Shown piece after piece: positions 1 through 11,774 of a stretch of DNA of 64,000 nt. Source of the DNA: JANMZO01 sp963763135. GTDB lineage: Bacteria; Actinomycetota; Acidimicrobiia; Acidimicrobiales; JANYDT01. The notes below the pieces were generated by a model, which did not search any database, was not told where the DNA came from, and saw only the letters and a list, made by a program, of their open reading frames with translations. Made by a program: the position numbers and the translations under genes. The DNA lies in NCBI GenBank assembly GCA_963763135.1, contig CAVXNJ010000003.1, forward strand, positions 1 through 64,000, read 5' to 3'. Position 1 is the first letter of the stretch, and each line of letters opens with the position of its first letter.

Positions 1-533
1 ACGCCGAACGACCCGCCGAGCAACGACGCGAAGTACAGCAGGAGGAACCGCACCCGGCCGAGCGGCCGCTCGAGCATCGGCCCGAGGACGTACAGGAAGT
101 ACATGTTCGAGCCGAGGTGCAGGATCCCGTAGTGCATGAAGCCCGAGGTGACCGAGCCGATACCAGCCGCCCGGCTCGGTGAAGAAGCGCCGCCGCCACC
201 GCGACACTCGATGGGGATGGCGATGACGTCGCTGAGGCCGAGGTTCACATGGGCGTCGGTCACCGTGCCGGCCAGGACGCCGGGGTCGCGGGTCCACAGC
301 AGGACGCCGACGAACACGGCCACGTTGGCGACGATCAGCGACAGGGTGACCAGGTTCGGCTGACCGGCGCTCCAGAACCTCGCGCTGGTCTTGATGTCGG
401 GCCGGGACGCCTTGGCACAGTCGACGCAGTGGCTGCCGACCGTCGCCTGCACGAGGCACGACGGGCAGGCGGGCTTGCCGCACCGCGTGCAGCGCCGCCC
501 GGCGACGCGGTCGGCATGGCGGTAGCACGTCAT
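1..533 (-). CDS. Rhomboid-family intramembrane serine protease with N-terminal zinc ribbon (partial)
   Basis: This gene enters from the left edge, so only about 178 N-terminal residues are visible. The ATG at 533 starts with a Cys-rich ribbon: CYRH, CTRCGKPACPSC and GSHCVDC give three Cys pairs within about 40 residues. A hydrophobic segment (LVTLSLIVANVAVFVGVL) follows, then the rhomboid core GFMHYGILHLGSNMYFLYVL and a Gly-rich helix near the edge. The His/Asn of the oxyanion region (HLGSNM) is present. The catalytic GxSG and final His would lie outside. Around 150-200 the expected FFTEPGGWYRL reads in another frame, so two compensating indels are likely. The family cleaves membrane proteins within the lipid bilayer; the substrate is unknown. 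Confidence 0.85.
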   Translation of the reverse strand, partial: MTCYRHADRVAGRRCTRCGKPACPSCLVQATVGSHCVDCAKASRPDIKTSARFWSAGQPNLVTLSLIVANVAVFVGVLLWTRDPGVLAGTVTDAHVNLGLSDVIAIPIECRGGGGASSPSRAAGIGSVTSGFMHYGILHLGSNMYFLYVLGPMLERPLGRVRFLLLYFASLLGGSFG

Positions 534-930
534 CGTCGAGCCGGCGGGGGCGGCGGGCGGCCCGCCCGGCTGGGGGAGGCCCGACGCCCGCGCCCGTTGC
601 GGCTCTCGCGGTTCGCGCGGGGGGGGCGGCGGTAACGGCACGGTTCCAGCGTACCGACGCGCCCGCTCGCCACCCGGGGCCGGTCCCTGAACGATCCGCG
701 AAGCCGAGCGGAGGGCGAGGCCCTCGCGTGCGCGCTCGCCGTGGGCGTTCAGCGCCGTTCTTCGGGCAGCGCGCCGACGAAGTCGTCGACCTCGGGCGGC
801 AGTGCGTCGATCACGTCCGACGCGCGCCGTCGCTGGCGGCGCGTGGACCGGTTTGTCCGCACGGTCGGGGCGTCCGGTCGAGCGCGTCGCGCGCGCAGAT
901 CCACTGCGGTCGGGTCCGGCAGGTCGCAGC
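534..930. other. Gap without an assignable gene
   Basis: About 400 bases lie between the rhomboid start and the end of the GGDEF-EAL gene. On the minus strand a short stretch ending near 749 reads DVIDALPPEVDDFVGALPEE and looks protein-like. No start with a ribosome site and no family could be found for it. Given the indels in this part of the window, a small broken gene is possible. Confidence 0.3.
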
Positions 931-2741
931 TCAGTAGGCGGTGCTGGCGACGAACCGGTCGGCGGGGGCGGCCTCGCCGAGCAGGTTGCCCTGCACGAAG
1001 TCGCACCCGGCGGCGCGCAGCCGCCGGAGCTGCTCGGCGCCGCTCACCCGTTCGGCGATCACCTGCATGTCGAGCGCGTGGGCGAGGAGCACGAGCGCCC
1101 GCACCAAGCCGCGTGTCGGCCTCCGACGAGCCCGACGGCAGCGCCAACGAGCCGTCGAGCTTGAGCAGGTCGGCGCCGACGTCGGTCAGGACCGACAGTG
1201 CGTTGGCGCCGGTGCCGAAGTTGTCGATCGCGATCCGCACACCCATCCTCCGCAGCGCCCGGACGCTGCGTTCGACGTTGGCGTCCCGGTTGAGCAGCGC
1301 GGTCTCCCGGGCCTCGAGCACGAGCTGGTCGGGCCGGAGCCGGTGCTGGCGGAGCTGGGCCAGGATGAGGTTGACGAACGACGGGGTGCGCCAGCTGGAT
1401 CCGCGAGACGTTGACGTGGACCGCGAAGCCGGTCGTCGACCAGCTGCTGGTCGATCCAGATCCGGGCGTCGGCGAGCGCCCGTTCGACGACGAGCTCGCC
1501 GAGGGCGACGATCGAACCCGACTCCTCGGCGATCGACACGAACGTCGCCGGGTCGACCCGTCCCTGCGTCGGATGGATCCAGCGCACGAGCGCCTCGGCG
1601 CCGACCGCGGTCTGCGTCACCGACGAGAAGACCGGCTGGTACTCGATGTCGATCGATCGCTCGGCGATCGCCCGCGCGAGCGCGGCGGCCAGTCTCGGTG
1701 CGCTCGCGAGCGGTCGAGCGCATCTGCGCCGTGAACAGCAGGCAGCGACCACGGCCGGTGTGCTTGGCCTCGTACATCGCCGTGTCGGCGTTGCTGATCA
1801 GCATCGATGCTGCGTCTTCGTCGGCCAGCGTGAGCACGTCGAGGTCGGACAGCGCGACGCCGATACTGACCGAGAACTCCAGATCGAGGTCGCGGATCCG
1901 CAGGTGGCCGGTCAGCGCCCGTCGCATCCGCTCGGCGAGGTCGAGGGCGGTGACCGCGTCGGGCATCGACCGGCAGACGACGAGGAACTCGTCGCCGCCG
2001 ATCCGGGCGACGCGGTCGTCGGGGCGCACCGCTTCGGCGAGCCGGCGGGCGGTCGACACGAGGAGCCGGTCGCCGATGTCGTGACCGAGCGCGTCGTTGA
2101 CGTACTTCAGCCGGTCGAGGTCGACGAAGAACGCGGCGACGTGGCCGGCCCTGCCGCGCTGGCCGCGCACCGAGTCGGCCAGCACCGCGCATGATCTGGC
2201 GGCGGTTGGCGAGGCCGGTCAGCGGATCGTGCGTCGCCCGGTGCCGCAGCTCGGCGGCCTCCTGGCGGGCGACGGTGACATCGTGGGCCATGACCGCGAC
2301 GAACCCGCCGCCGGCCATCGCCGGGTCGTGGTGGACCGTCACCGTCGCCCGGAAGACGTGATGGTCGCCGGTGCGCGAGGTGTGGTCGAAGTCGCCGTGC
2401 CAGGTGCCGCCGTCCGGGTCGTCGAACAGGTGCTGTGGGGCGTGGTCGAGGAACGATCGCAGCAGGGCGTGGGCGCTGCCACCCGGCCGGAGGTCGGCGT
2501 CGCTGTCGGCCCCGAGCAGCGCCATCCCCGCCGAGGTGATCGTGCGCAGCTCACCGTCGAGACCGAGGATCAGCACGGCCGACCGATCCGCGTCGAGCAG
2601 GCGGCGGATCGCCGGCGGGAGTCGAACGGCGCGCGGTTCGTGTCAGGCCGCCGCCGGGGCGTGCCCGATGCGCTCGGCCGCAGACGCGGCGAGGCCCGGT
2701 GGCGGGAGCGTCGTCTGGTTGTCGCTGTCGTCGAGCTGCAC
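931..2741 (-). CDS. PAS-GGDEF-EAL cyclic-di-GMP turnover protein
   Basis: The protein reads as a PAS-like sensor (AVLILGLDGELRTITSAGM), then a GGDEF domain (THDPLTGLANR, FFVDLDRLKYVNDALGHD, RIGGDEFLVV), then an EAL domain (GAEALVRWIHP, VLEARETALL), ending FVQGNLLGEAAPADRFVAS. No membrane segment is visible, so it is probably cytosolic. The cyclase signature GGDEF is intact. In the phosphodiesterase half the usual DDFGTG metal motif reads DNFGTG (about 1215-1235), which may weaken hydrolysis. The frame breaks at least three times (near 2190, 1700 and 1140), and each half continues correctly in another frame. The start is uncertain; a GTG at 2741 fits, 40 bases after the PEBP gene stop. Confidence 0.8.
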
Positions 2742-2781
2742 GACGGGTCCTTTGTCGGCTTCTTCGGGCGACCGGCCCGCG

Positions 2782-3512
2782 TCAGCGACGATAGGTCCCG
2801 GTCAGGCCGGCGGTCGCGATCGCGACGTCTTCGATGAACTCGAGCAGGCTCGCTGCTGATGTTCCATCGGCAAGTTCGTTCTGCTGGTTGAGCGCGTAGA
2901 CGGTCAGCCGGTAGACGTGGGCGTCGTCGCCCTCCGGGGGCAGGGGCCGCCGTAGCCGATCGCACCGAAGGAGTTGACGCCCTGCACGGCTCCGAGGGGC
3001 ACGTCGCCCTCGAGCAACGTGATGTCGTTCGGGTCGACCCCGGCGATGACCCAGTGCACGAACGGGCGGTCACCGTCGAGCGCGGTGTCGTCGACCAGCG
3101 CGATCGCGACCTCGACGGTGCCCGGCCGGCGGCGACAGCCAGCTCACCGTGGGCGAGATGTTCTCGCCGTCGCAGGTGTAGATCGGCGTCGATCGCCCGC
3201 GCCGTCCTGCCAGGGAGCGAAGACCTGGAACGTCTGGCGGACCGTGTTCGAGTCGTCGATCGGCAGCGACGGGGGTCCCTCCGGCACCACCGGCACGACC
3301 GGGACCGCCTCGAGCGGCACCGACGCCAGCGTCGCCGGCGGTGGCACCGTCGTCGTGAACGTGATCGGCCGGCTCGCTGAGCGTCTTGCCGTCACCGGTG
3401 TCGCACGCGGCCAGCGCCGAGCACGGCGGCCACCGCGACGACCGCGACGACGACCGGTGCGCGGCGCGACCGGCGGCTCGGCGGGCGGCCGTGCGGAGCG
3501 GTGGGCGGACAT
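2782..3512 (-). CDS. PEBP/YbhB-like lipoprotein
   Basis: A phosphatidylethanolamine-binding-protein (YbhB/YbcL) family member exported as a lipoprotein. After the ATG at 3512 comes a basic stretch, a VVVAVVAVAAVLG hydrophobic core and a lipobox ending LAAC, with a spacer rich in Thr, Pro and Val. The domain hallmarks are YTCDGENISPTVSW, HWVIAGVDP, GYGGPCPPEGDDAHVY and RLTVYAL. Two or three single-base indels (near 3445, 3185 and 2940) split it on the raw sequence. The family binds small anionic ligands or lipids, but the role of actinobacterial members is unsettled. It is upstream of, and co-oriented with, the c-di-GMP gene. Confidence 0.82.
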
Positions 3513-3564
3513 CGCAGCGGAGCGTACGGCATCGGTCCGGGCTCCGTTCGCTAACCTGCTCACG

Positions 3565-4489
3565 GTGTCCGACGTGAACTCCCCACTGACGGTGCTCACC
3601 GTCCACGCCCATCCCGACGACGAGGCGTCCAAGGGTGCGCCGACGCTCGCGAAGTACCACGCCGAGGGCATCCGCACCGTGCTCGTGTGCGCCACCGGCG
3701 GCGAGGAGGGCGACCTGCACAACCCGACGCTGCGCGAGGAGGGCCAGCCGTTCCACGGGCTGACGCCGGAGGAGGAGAAGGCCCTCGTCGCATCGATGCG
3801 CGACGTCCGAGCTGGCGGCGTCGGCCGCCGTGATCGGCTTCGACGAGGTCGTGATGCTCGGGTATCGCGATTCGGGGATGGCCGAGACCGAGCCGAACGA
3901 GCATCCGGACTGCTTCCACCAGGCCGACCTCGACGAGGCCGTCGGGCGGCTGGTCGCCGTGATCCGACGGGTGCGATCCCAGGTGATCATCACCTACGGC
4001 GACGATCAGAAGGGGTATCCGCATCCGGACCACCTCAAGGTGCACGACATCTCGGTGCTGGCGTTCGATCGCGCCGGTGACCCGGCCTGGTATCCGGAGG
4101 CGGGCGAACCGTTCGAGCCGTCGAAGCTCTACTACTCGGTCTGGGCCAAGGCCCGCATCCTCGCCGTTCACGACGCGATGCTGCAGCTCACCGGCGAGTC
4201 GCCGTTCTCCGACGAGTGGCTCGAGCGTGACGGGACAGGATCATCGCATCACGACGAAGATCGAGGTGTCGGGACTACAGTGGGCGCGCACCGGTGCGCT
4301 CCGTGCGCACGCCACGCAGATCGACCCGAGCGCCGGGTGGTGGTTCGGGCTGACCGACGAGCAGCTGGCCGAGACCTATCCGTGGGAGGACTGGATCCTC
4401 GCCCGTTCGATCGGGTCGGGCCGATCCCCGACGACGACAGGGAGCGACGACCTGTTCGCCGGCCTGCGGCTCGGGAGGCGGCGTCGTGA
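3565..4489 (+). CDS. mca: Mycothiol S-conjugate amidase
   Basis: A PIG-L/LmbE-fold zinc hydrolase that cleaves mycothiol conjugates for detoxification in actinobacteria. The zinc motif HAHPDDEASKGA is at residues 16-27. ATGGEEGDLHNP and GYPHPDHLKVHDISV supply the second metal cluster and the Mca-type loop. SKLYYSVWAKARI, EVSGLQWARTGALRAHATQI and GWWFGLTDEQLAETYPWEDW are Mca rather than MshB features. The GTG at 3565 was chosen because the domain begins directly after it. The frame breaks near 3805, 4235, 4290 and 4440. It is divergent from the PEBP gene, sharing a short promoter region, and overlaps the next gene by four bases. Confidence 0.88.
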
Positions 4490-4722
4490 GCCGTCCAGTA
4501 CCGGGTGTCGTCGCCAAGAAGGACGAGCGCATCGAGGGCCCCGACGGCGCCGACATCGTGTCACCGTGCCGCTCGTCGATGCCGCGGCGGCCGATTTCGA
4601 TCCGACCGTCGCCTTCATGCGGGGCAAGCTCAAGGCGGCCGGTCACACCGGCGAGATCCTCGACCTGCTCGAAGTCGGGCGACGCCGCGACGGCGATCGG
4701 CCGCCTGGTCGAGACCGCCTGA
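4486..4722 (+). CDS. SCP2-like sterol-carrier domain small protein
   Basis: A protein of about 78 residues overlapping the mca stop (ATG inside its last codons), so likely translationally coupled. It begins MSRPVPGVVAKKDERIEG. After one frameshift near 4560 it continues VTVPLVDAAAADFDPTVAFM, then GKLKAAGHTGEILDLL and SGDAATAIGRLVETA. The FMxGKLKxxGxTG pattern is the C-terminal signature of SCP2 sterol-binding proteins, but the product is shorter than a full 110-residue domain. Function is inferred from that motif only; a lipid or acyl-CoA carrier role is possible. Confidence 0.55.
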   Translation: MSRPVPGVVAKKDERIEGPDGADIVSPCRSSMPRRPISIRPSPSCGASSRRPVTPARSSTCSKSGDAATAIGRLVETA

Positions 4723-4796
4723 AGCGCATCGAGGCCCGTCCGGGAGCGGCGGGCGGGCCGCCGTCGTTCGGCGCGAACGCCGACGATGGCCCGGGT

Positions 4797-5635
4797 TCAG
4801 CCGGCGCGGATCACGTCGCGGAGCTGGCGAAAGCCGATCAGCGTCGCGCCGCTCGCGTCGAGGCGCTCGGCGCAGGTCGTCGCTGGTGACGAGGGCGAGG
4901 TCGGCGATCCACCCGTCGGCGCTCGGCGCTCGACCGCCCGCACCTCCGGCGTGTCGATCGCCGGCTGGACGTGGATCTCGGTGACGCCGGCCGCGAGGCG
5001 ACTGGATCGCGTCGAGCACCCGGGCCAGGCTGCCGGCCCGCCAGTCGTGGTCGAAGTGGTCGGGGAACACGACCCCTTCCTCGGCGGCGAGCGTGCGGAA
5101 CGGGAATCCGGCCTGCTCGGCGGAGATCGTCGACGGCAGCCGGATCGGGAGCCGGAACTCGACGGCCAGCTCGAGGTAGACGTCGAAGAACTCGGGGCGC
5201 AGCGTGATCGCCGACAGGTGAGGCGCGAGGTGGGTGACGTCGATGCCCCAGACGATCGCCCGCTCGATCTGGGCGCGCAGCTCGCGCAGCACCTCGTCGT
5301 GGTCGGCGTGCTCCCAGAGGTCTTCGAGGGTGCGCGGGAAGCCGCCCTCGCCCGACTGCAGCGACGGCGCGTGGGTGATCGGTCCCCAGCGGTAGTAGCC
5401 GTGCTCGGCGTTGAGCGTGAGGTGGACGCCGATGTCGTCGTCGGGCGGCACATGTCGGCCGCGTGGCGGGCCCACGGTGCGGGCACCATCAGCGACGCGC
5501 AGGTGGCGATGCCCGTCGTGCAGCGCCTGCGAAGACGCCGACGTTCGAGGCGTGACAGGCGCCGAGGTCGTCGCAGGACAGGATCACGAGTTTGGTGTCG
5601 GCGGAGTGACCGAGCCGTTCGGCGAGCGTGGTCAC
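4797..5635 (-). CDS. ChbG/YdjC-family carbohydrate deacetylase
   Basis: The N-terminal DTKLVILSCDDLGACHASN carries the metal-binding Asp pair of the ChbG/HpnK fold. It is followed by ATCASLMVPAPWARHAADMC, DIGVHLTLNAEHGYYRWGP and THLAPHLSAITLRPEFFDVY, whose His residues complete the metal site. The end EIHVQPAIDTPEVRA then GFRQLRDVIRAG matches the family C-terminus. Members remove N-acetyl groups from small amino-sugar compounds. Three to four extra bases (near 5532, 5548 and 5455, and a shift near 5000) break the frame; removing them restores the family sequence. The GTG start at 5635 gives the conserved N-terminus. The substrate is unknown. Confidence 0.8.
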
Positions 5636-5675
5636 GGTCGGAACCGTAACGGGGGCGCGGCGACGGCCGTCGGAC

Positions 5676-6208
5676 TCACCGGCGCACGCAGCCCACAGAC
5701 CGAGCGTCGCCGCGTTCGGCGGCCCGGGCGGCGTCGACGAACAGCGTCGGCGTACGTCGTGTTCGGCCGGATCGACAGCGGTTGTCGCGAATCCCTGGCG
5801 GACGATCTCGTAGTTGACGAAGATCGCCGTCGTCGGCGCGGTACACGTAGCCGAGGAGGCGCCCGAAGTCGTCGCGGTTCGACCGTGTCGCGCTCGATCC
5901 GCGACCGGGGTGCCGAGCGGGAGGAGTTGCGTCGGTGAAGGCGGTCGCCTCCGGCCCGAAGCACTCGATCGGGGTGTCGGGCTTCTTCGTTTCGGGCGTG
6001 TCGATGCCGATCAGCCGGACCCGCTCCTCGCGGCCGTCGATCACGAGCGTCGACCGTGTCGCCGTCGACGATGGAGGACACCACGGCGTTCGGTTCCAGT
6101 GCGGTCGCCCCGACGTAGGTCGCCGTCGCAGCCGTCGGGGCGTCGCGATCACACCCACCGATCATCGACGCGGTGAAGCGCGATGCCGAGCGCTCCGATC
6201 CGTCTCAC
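5676..6208 (-). CDS. Thermonuclease-family (SNase) lipoprotein
   Basis: A staphylococcal-nuclease fold: SSIVDGDT then RVRLIGIDTPETKKPD, with the Asp and Arg of the active site, then FGRLLGYVYRADDGD, and near the end LFVDAARAAERGDAGLW. A GTG at 6208 followed by a short hydrophobic stretch and MIGGC suggests a lipoprotein signal, so the enzyme is probably extracytoplasmic. At least four indels scramble the raw frames. The corrected frame near 5690 runs without a stop into the following gene, so the exact end is uncertain; the stop at 5676-5678 is the closest. Its role is degradation of extracellular nucleic acid (family knowledge). Confidence 0.75.
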
Positions 6209-6279
6209 CCCGATTGTCTACCGCCGACCTGACCGAGCCGTCGGCCGGCGAAGGGACATCGTGACGGCACGAGCCGCCG

Positions 6280-6572
6280 TCACAGCATCCGGCGGGCCGG
6301 CTGGACGCCGGCGATCTCCTCGATCACCAGCTGGGCCTCGGTCTTGCGGTCCTCGGTGACGAAGATGCGCGCCATCGGCTCGCGCGAGTACATCGTGAGG
6401 TGCAGCCCGAAGTCCTCGGTCATCACCGCCGGGATGCCCTCGTCGACGAGGACGTCGGTGATCATCTGCGCCTGCCATTGCGGGAGCCACGCGGCCTCGA
6501 CGGTCCGGTCGGGGTCCGGGGTCTGGGTTCGTGCTTGCCGAACACCCAGTGCCATGCGCTGCGCAACGTCAC
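6280..6572 (-). CDS. DUF2007-type putative signal-transducing protein
   Basis: A protein of about 95 residues with the core VEAAWLPQWQAQMITDVLVD, then GIPAVMTEDFGLHLTMYS and REPMARIFVTEDRKTEAQLV. This is the compact ferredoxin-like DUF2007 fold, seen as a small cytosolic protein or membrane-protein appendage. The N-terminus is uncertain: a GTG at 6572 reads TLRSAWHWVFGKHEP in one frame and joins the domain after a single indel near 6520. It is the last minus-strand gene before the divergent pyrimidine catabolic cluster. The molecular role of the family is unknown. Confidence 0.6.
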
Positions 6573-6735
6573 CACCGTCGAGCGCTCCGTTCCATGATTC
6601 GACTCGGCATCGCGCGCGATGAACGGACCGTACGGCGAGCGGGTCCCGATCGTCCACGCGACGCCGAGGTCGTTAGTGTCGGAAGCACATGACCGGTGCG
6701 AGGGCACCGGCACCGCGCCGACCCTTGGGGGAACG

Positions 6736-7587
6736 ATGGCGAACATCGTGAAGGCAGCGCTGCTGCAGACCGACTGGACCGGCGACAAGGAGTCGATGAT
6801 CGACAAGCACGAGGAGGCTGACCCGCGAGGCCGCCGCCCAGGGTGCCCAGGTCATGTGCTTCCAGGAGCTGTTCTACGGCCCCTACTTCTGCCAGGTGCA
6901 GGACGCCGCAGTACTACGACTACACCGAGGAGATCCCCGACGGGCCGACCACCAAGCGGTTCCAGGCGCTCGCCAAGGAGCTCGGCATGGTGATGGTGCT
7001 GCCGATGTACGAGATCGAGCAGGCCGGGCTGTACTACAACACCGCCGCGGTGATCGACGCCGACGGCACCTACCTCGGCAAGTACCGCAAGCAGCACATC
7101 CCGCAGGTCAAGGGGTTCTGGGAGAAGTTCTACTTCCGCCCGGCAACGACGGCTACCCGGTGTTCGACACCGCGGTCGGCAAGGTCGGCGTGTACATCTG
7201 CTACGACCGCCACTTCCCCGAGGGCTGGCGGATGCCTCGGCCTGAACGGCGCCGAGATCGTGTTCAACCCGTCGGCCACCCACCGCGGGCTGTCGGAGTA
7301 CCTGTGGAGCATCGAGCAGCCGGCCGCGGCGGTGCGCCAACATGTACTACGTCGGTGCGATCAACCGGGTCGGCATCGAGCCGCTCGGCGAGAACGACTT
7401 CTACGGCCAGAGCTACTTCGTCGATCCGCGCGGCCAGTACGTCGGCGACAAGGGCGATCCGTACAAGCCCGAGCTGATCGTCCGCGACCTCGACCTCGAC
7501 CTGATCCGCGAGGTCCGCGACGGCTGGCAGTTCTACCGCGACCGCCGCCCCGACGCCTACGACGAGATCGTGCAGGCTGCCCGCTGA
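6736..7587 (+). CDS. Beta-ureidopropionase (N-carbamoyl-beta-alanine amidohydrolase)
   Basis: A nitrilase-superfamily amidase that hydrolyses N-carbamoyl-beta-alanine to beta-alanine, CO2 and ammonia, the last hydrolytic step of reductive pyrimidine degradation. The catalytic triad is visible: Glu in CFQELFYGPYF, Lys in GKYRKQHIPQVKGFWEKFYF, Cys in YICYDRHFPEGWR. VFNPSATHRGLSEYLWSIEQ and YYVGAINRVGIEPLGENDFY are typical. The start has a good ribosome site (gggggaacg). Single-base errors near 6825, 6909, 7143, 7237 and 7331 break the frame. The length of about 283 residues is normal. It heads the catabolic operon. Confidence 0.92.
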
Positions 7588-7638
7588 TGTGGCGTTCGAC
7601 TCGCCAGGCACCAACCGTCACGCCGAAGGAGAAGCGAC

Positions 7639-9061
7639 ATGGCAACGACACTGATTCAAAACGGCACGATCGTCTCGGCCGACGGGCGGTCGTCGACGGC
7701 GACGTGTTGATCGACGGCGAGACGATCGCCGCGATCCTCGCGCCCGGCCAGGCCGCGGCGCTCGGCATCACCGCCGACCGTACGATCGACGCCACCGGCA
7801 AGTACGTCGTCCCGGGCGGGATCGACGCCCACACCCACATGCAGCTGCCGTTCGGCGGCACCGTCGCGTCCGACGACTTCGAGACCGGCACGATCGCCGC
7901 GGCCTGGGGCGGGGTCACCACGATCGTCGACTTCGCCGTGCAGAACACCGACACCAGCGTGCACGAACGGCTCGCCGAGTGGCACGAGAAGGCCGCCGGG
8001 AACTGCGCGATCGACTACGGCTTCCACCAGATCATCGGCGGCGTCGACGAGGAGTCGCTGAAGGCGATGACCTACCTGGTCGACAACGAGGGGATCACCA
8101 GCTTCAAGCTGTTCATGGCCTACCCCGGGGTGCTTGTACTGCGACGACGGCCAGATCCTGCGGGCGATGCAGAACGCCGCCGAGTCGGGGGCGATGATCA
8201 TGATGCACGCCGAGAACGGCATCGCCATCGACGTGCTGGTCGCACAGTCGCTCGCCCGCGGCGACACCGACCCGAAGTTCCACTCGCTCACCCGGCCGGC
8301 CGAGCTCGAGGAGCGAGGCCACGCACCGGGCGATCCAGCTCGCCAAGGTGGCCGGCAACGTGCCGCTCTACATCGTGCACATGTCGGCGTCGGAGGCGCT
8401 CGAAGAGGTCGCCGCCGCGCAGCACGCCGGGCTCAACGTGTTCGCCGAGACCTGCCCGCAGTACCTCTACCTGACGCTGGAGGACCAGCTCGCGCAGCCG
8501 GGCTTCGAGGGCGCCAAGTGGGTCTGCTCGACCCCGCTGCGCACCAAGCACGAACACCACCAGCAGCGATCTGTGGAAGGGGCTCCGGATGAACGAGCTG
8601 GCGATCGTCTCGACCGACCACTGCCCGTTCTGCTTCAAGGACCAGAAGGAGCTCGGCCTCGGCGACTTCTCGAAGATCCCGAACGGGATCGGCGGCGTCG
8701 AGCACCGGATGGAGCTGATCTACCAGGGTGTCGTCACCGGCGAGATCAGCCTCGAGCGGTGGGTCGAGACGTGCTCGACCACGCCGGCGCGGATGTTCGG
8801 GCTCGACAGCAAGGGCGTGATCGCGCCGGGCTTCGATGCCGACATCCTGATCTGGGACCCGAACGCGCACGACCAAGATCGGCATCAACGACAAGCACCA
8901 CATGAACATGGACCACTCGGCCTACGAGGGCTTCGAGATCGACGGCAAGGTCGACACCGTGATCAGCCGTGGCACGCGTCGTCGTCGAGAACGACACGTT
9001 CACCGGCCAGACGGGCCACGGCAAGTACGTCAAGCGCGGCCTCTCCAGGTACCTGCACTGA
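7639..9061 (+). CDS. Dihydropyrimidinase (D-hydantoinase)
   Basis: A zinc amidohydrolase that opens dihydrouracil/dihydrothymine (and hydantoins) to N-carbamoyl-beta-amino acids, which feed the upstream beta-ureidopropionase. It shows the metal motif GIDAHTHMQLPF, GFHQIIGGVDEESLKAMTYL, SFKLFMAYPGV where Lys is the carbamylated ligand, the metal histidines in MMHAENG and LYIVHMSASEALEE, and the catalytic Asp region VSTDHCPFCF. A strong ribosome site (aaggagaagcgac) precedes the ATG. Extra or missing bases occur near 7689, 8134, 8315, 8569, 8877 and 8975. About 474 residues after correction, the normal family length. Confidence 0.93.
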
Positions 9062-9063
9062 GC

Positions 9064-9096
9064 GTTAACACCGGGTGTCAGACACCAGGTGTTAAC
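9064..9096. repeat. 33-bp near-perfect palindrome, left copy flanking mmsA
   Basis: GTTAACACC and GGTGTTAAC form the outer arms, with GGTGTC and GACACC as the inner arms. Only three positions, including the centre, break the symmetry. It starts three bases after the dihydropyrimidinase stop and ends 14 bases before mmsA. As RNA it would form a long hairpin. A second copy lies at 10605-10636, in inverted orientation. Confidence 0.85.
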
Positions 9097-9110
9097 GGAA
9101 GGGATGCAAC

Positions 9111-10602
<1,492 letters not shown>

Positions 10603-10604
10603 GT

Positions 10605-10636
10605 GTTACACCTGGTGTCTGACACCGGGTGTTAAC
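10605..10636. repeat. 32-bp palindrome, right copy flanking mmsA
   Basis: GTTACACC and GGTGTTAAC form the outer arms and GGTGTC TGACACC the centre. The sequence is close to the reverse complement of the copy at 9064-9096. It begins two bases after the mmsA stop and ends 13 bases before the next ATG, so the two copies sit in equivalent intergenic positions. Confidence 0.85.
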
Positions 10637-10649
10637 AGGAGGGACGAAC

Positions 10650-11681
10650 ATGGACATCGGAGTCGTACTCCAGACAACCCCGCCCGCCTCGCGGGTGATC
10701 GACCTGGCCAAGCGCGCCGAGACGCTACGGGTTCAGCCACGTGTGGACCTTCGACTCCCACATCCTGTGGGAGGAGCCGTACGTCATCTACTCCAAGATC
10801 CTCGACGAGACGCGCAACGTGATCGTCGGGCCGATGGTCACCAACCCGGCGACCCGCGACTGGACGGTCACCGCGCATCGATCTACGCCACGCTCAACGA
10901 GATGTACGGCAACCGCACGGTGTGCGGGATCGGCCGCGGCGACTCGGCGGTGCGGGTGACCAACGGCAAGCCGACCACGCTCGCCACGATGCGCGAATCG
11001 GTCGGGGTCATCCGCGGTCTCGCCAGCGGCGAGAGCGTGGAGTACAAGGGGTCGACGATCAGGCTGCCGTGGGCGGCGAAGAGCCGCCTCGAGGTGTGGG
11101 GCGCCGGATACGGGCCCAAGGCGCTCAAGCTGATCGGCGAGACGTGCGACGGCTTCATCCTCCAGCTCGCCGACGTGTCGATCGCGGAGTGGACGATCGG
11201 GTCGGTCCGCTCGGCTGCCGTCGACGCCGGGCGCGATCCCGACGACATCACGATCTGCGTCGCAGCTCCGGCCTACGTCGGCCACGACGATCCGGCGTCG
11301 ATGGCCGACATGCGCGACCAGGTGCGGTGGTTCGGCGGGATGGTCGGCAACCACGTCGCCGACATCGTCGCCCGCTACGGCGAGTCGGCGCCCGTCCCCG
11401 CCGCGCTGACCGACTACATCAAGGATCGCCAGGAGTACGACTACAACCAGCACGGCCAGGCCGGCAACGTGCACGCCGCGTTCGTGCCCGACGAGATCGT
11501 CGACCGCTTCTGCATCCTCGGCCCGGTCGGTGCGCACATCGAGCGGCTCGAGGAGCTGAAGGCGCTGGGCGTCGATCAGTTCGCCGTCTACCTCCAGCAC
11601 GACGCCAAGGACCACACGCTCCAGCAGTACGGCGAGCACGTCGTTCCGGCGATCCGCGAGCAGGGACTCGCCAGGACGTGA
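10650..11681 (+). CDS. LLM-class flavin/F420-dependent oxidoreductase
   Basis: A luciferase-like TIM-barrel oxidoreductase of the group commonly linked with hydantoinase genes. Seen: MDIGVVLQTTPPASRVIDLA, YGFSHVWTFDSH-type start, ILWEEPYVIYSKILDETRNV, GPMVTNPATRDWTV, then CGIGRGDSAVRV (cofactor phosphate region), RLEVWGAGYGPKALKLIGE and FCILGPVGAHIERLEELKAL near the C-terminus. Two indels (near 10729 and 10880) split it. The ribosome site aggaggg precedes the ATG at 10650. Its position between mmsA and the transporter argues for a redox step on a pyrimidine-derived or hydantoin-like substrate. The substrate is not known, and use of F420 rather than FMN is inferred from lineage. Confidence 0.85.
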   Translation: MDIGVVLQTTPPASRVIDLAKRAETLRVQPRVDLRLPHPVGGAVRHLLQDPRRDAQRDRRADGHQPGDPRLDGHRASIYATLNEMYGNRTVCGIGRGDSAVRVTNGKPTTLATMRESVGVIRGLASGESVEYKGSTIRLPWAAKSRLEVWGAGYGPKALKLIGETCDGFILQLADVSIAEWTIGSVRSAAVDAGRDPDDITICVAAPAYVGHDDPASMADMRDQVRWFGGMVGNHVADIVARYGESAPVPAALTDYIKDRQEYDYNQHGQAGNVHAAFVPDEIVDRFCILGPVGAHIERLEELKALGVDQFAVYLQHDAKDHTLQQYGEHVVPAIREQGLART

Positions 11682-11774
11682 TCGGCCGGTTCTTGCGCCC
11701 CGTCGCGCGGACCGATGATCGACATGACTCGATGACGATCGGGCCATGATCGGTCGGGGGCGCGGCGAGCGGCG

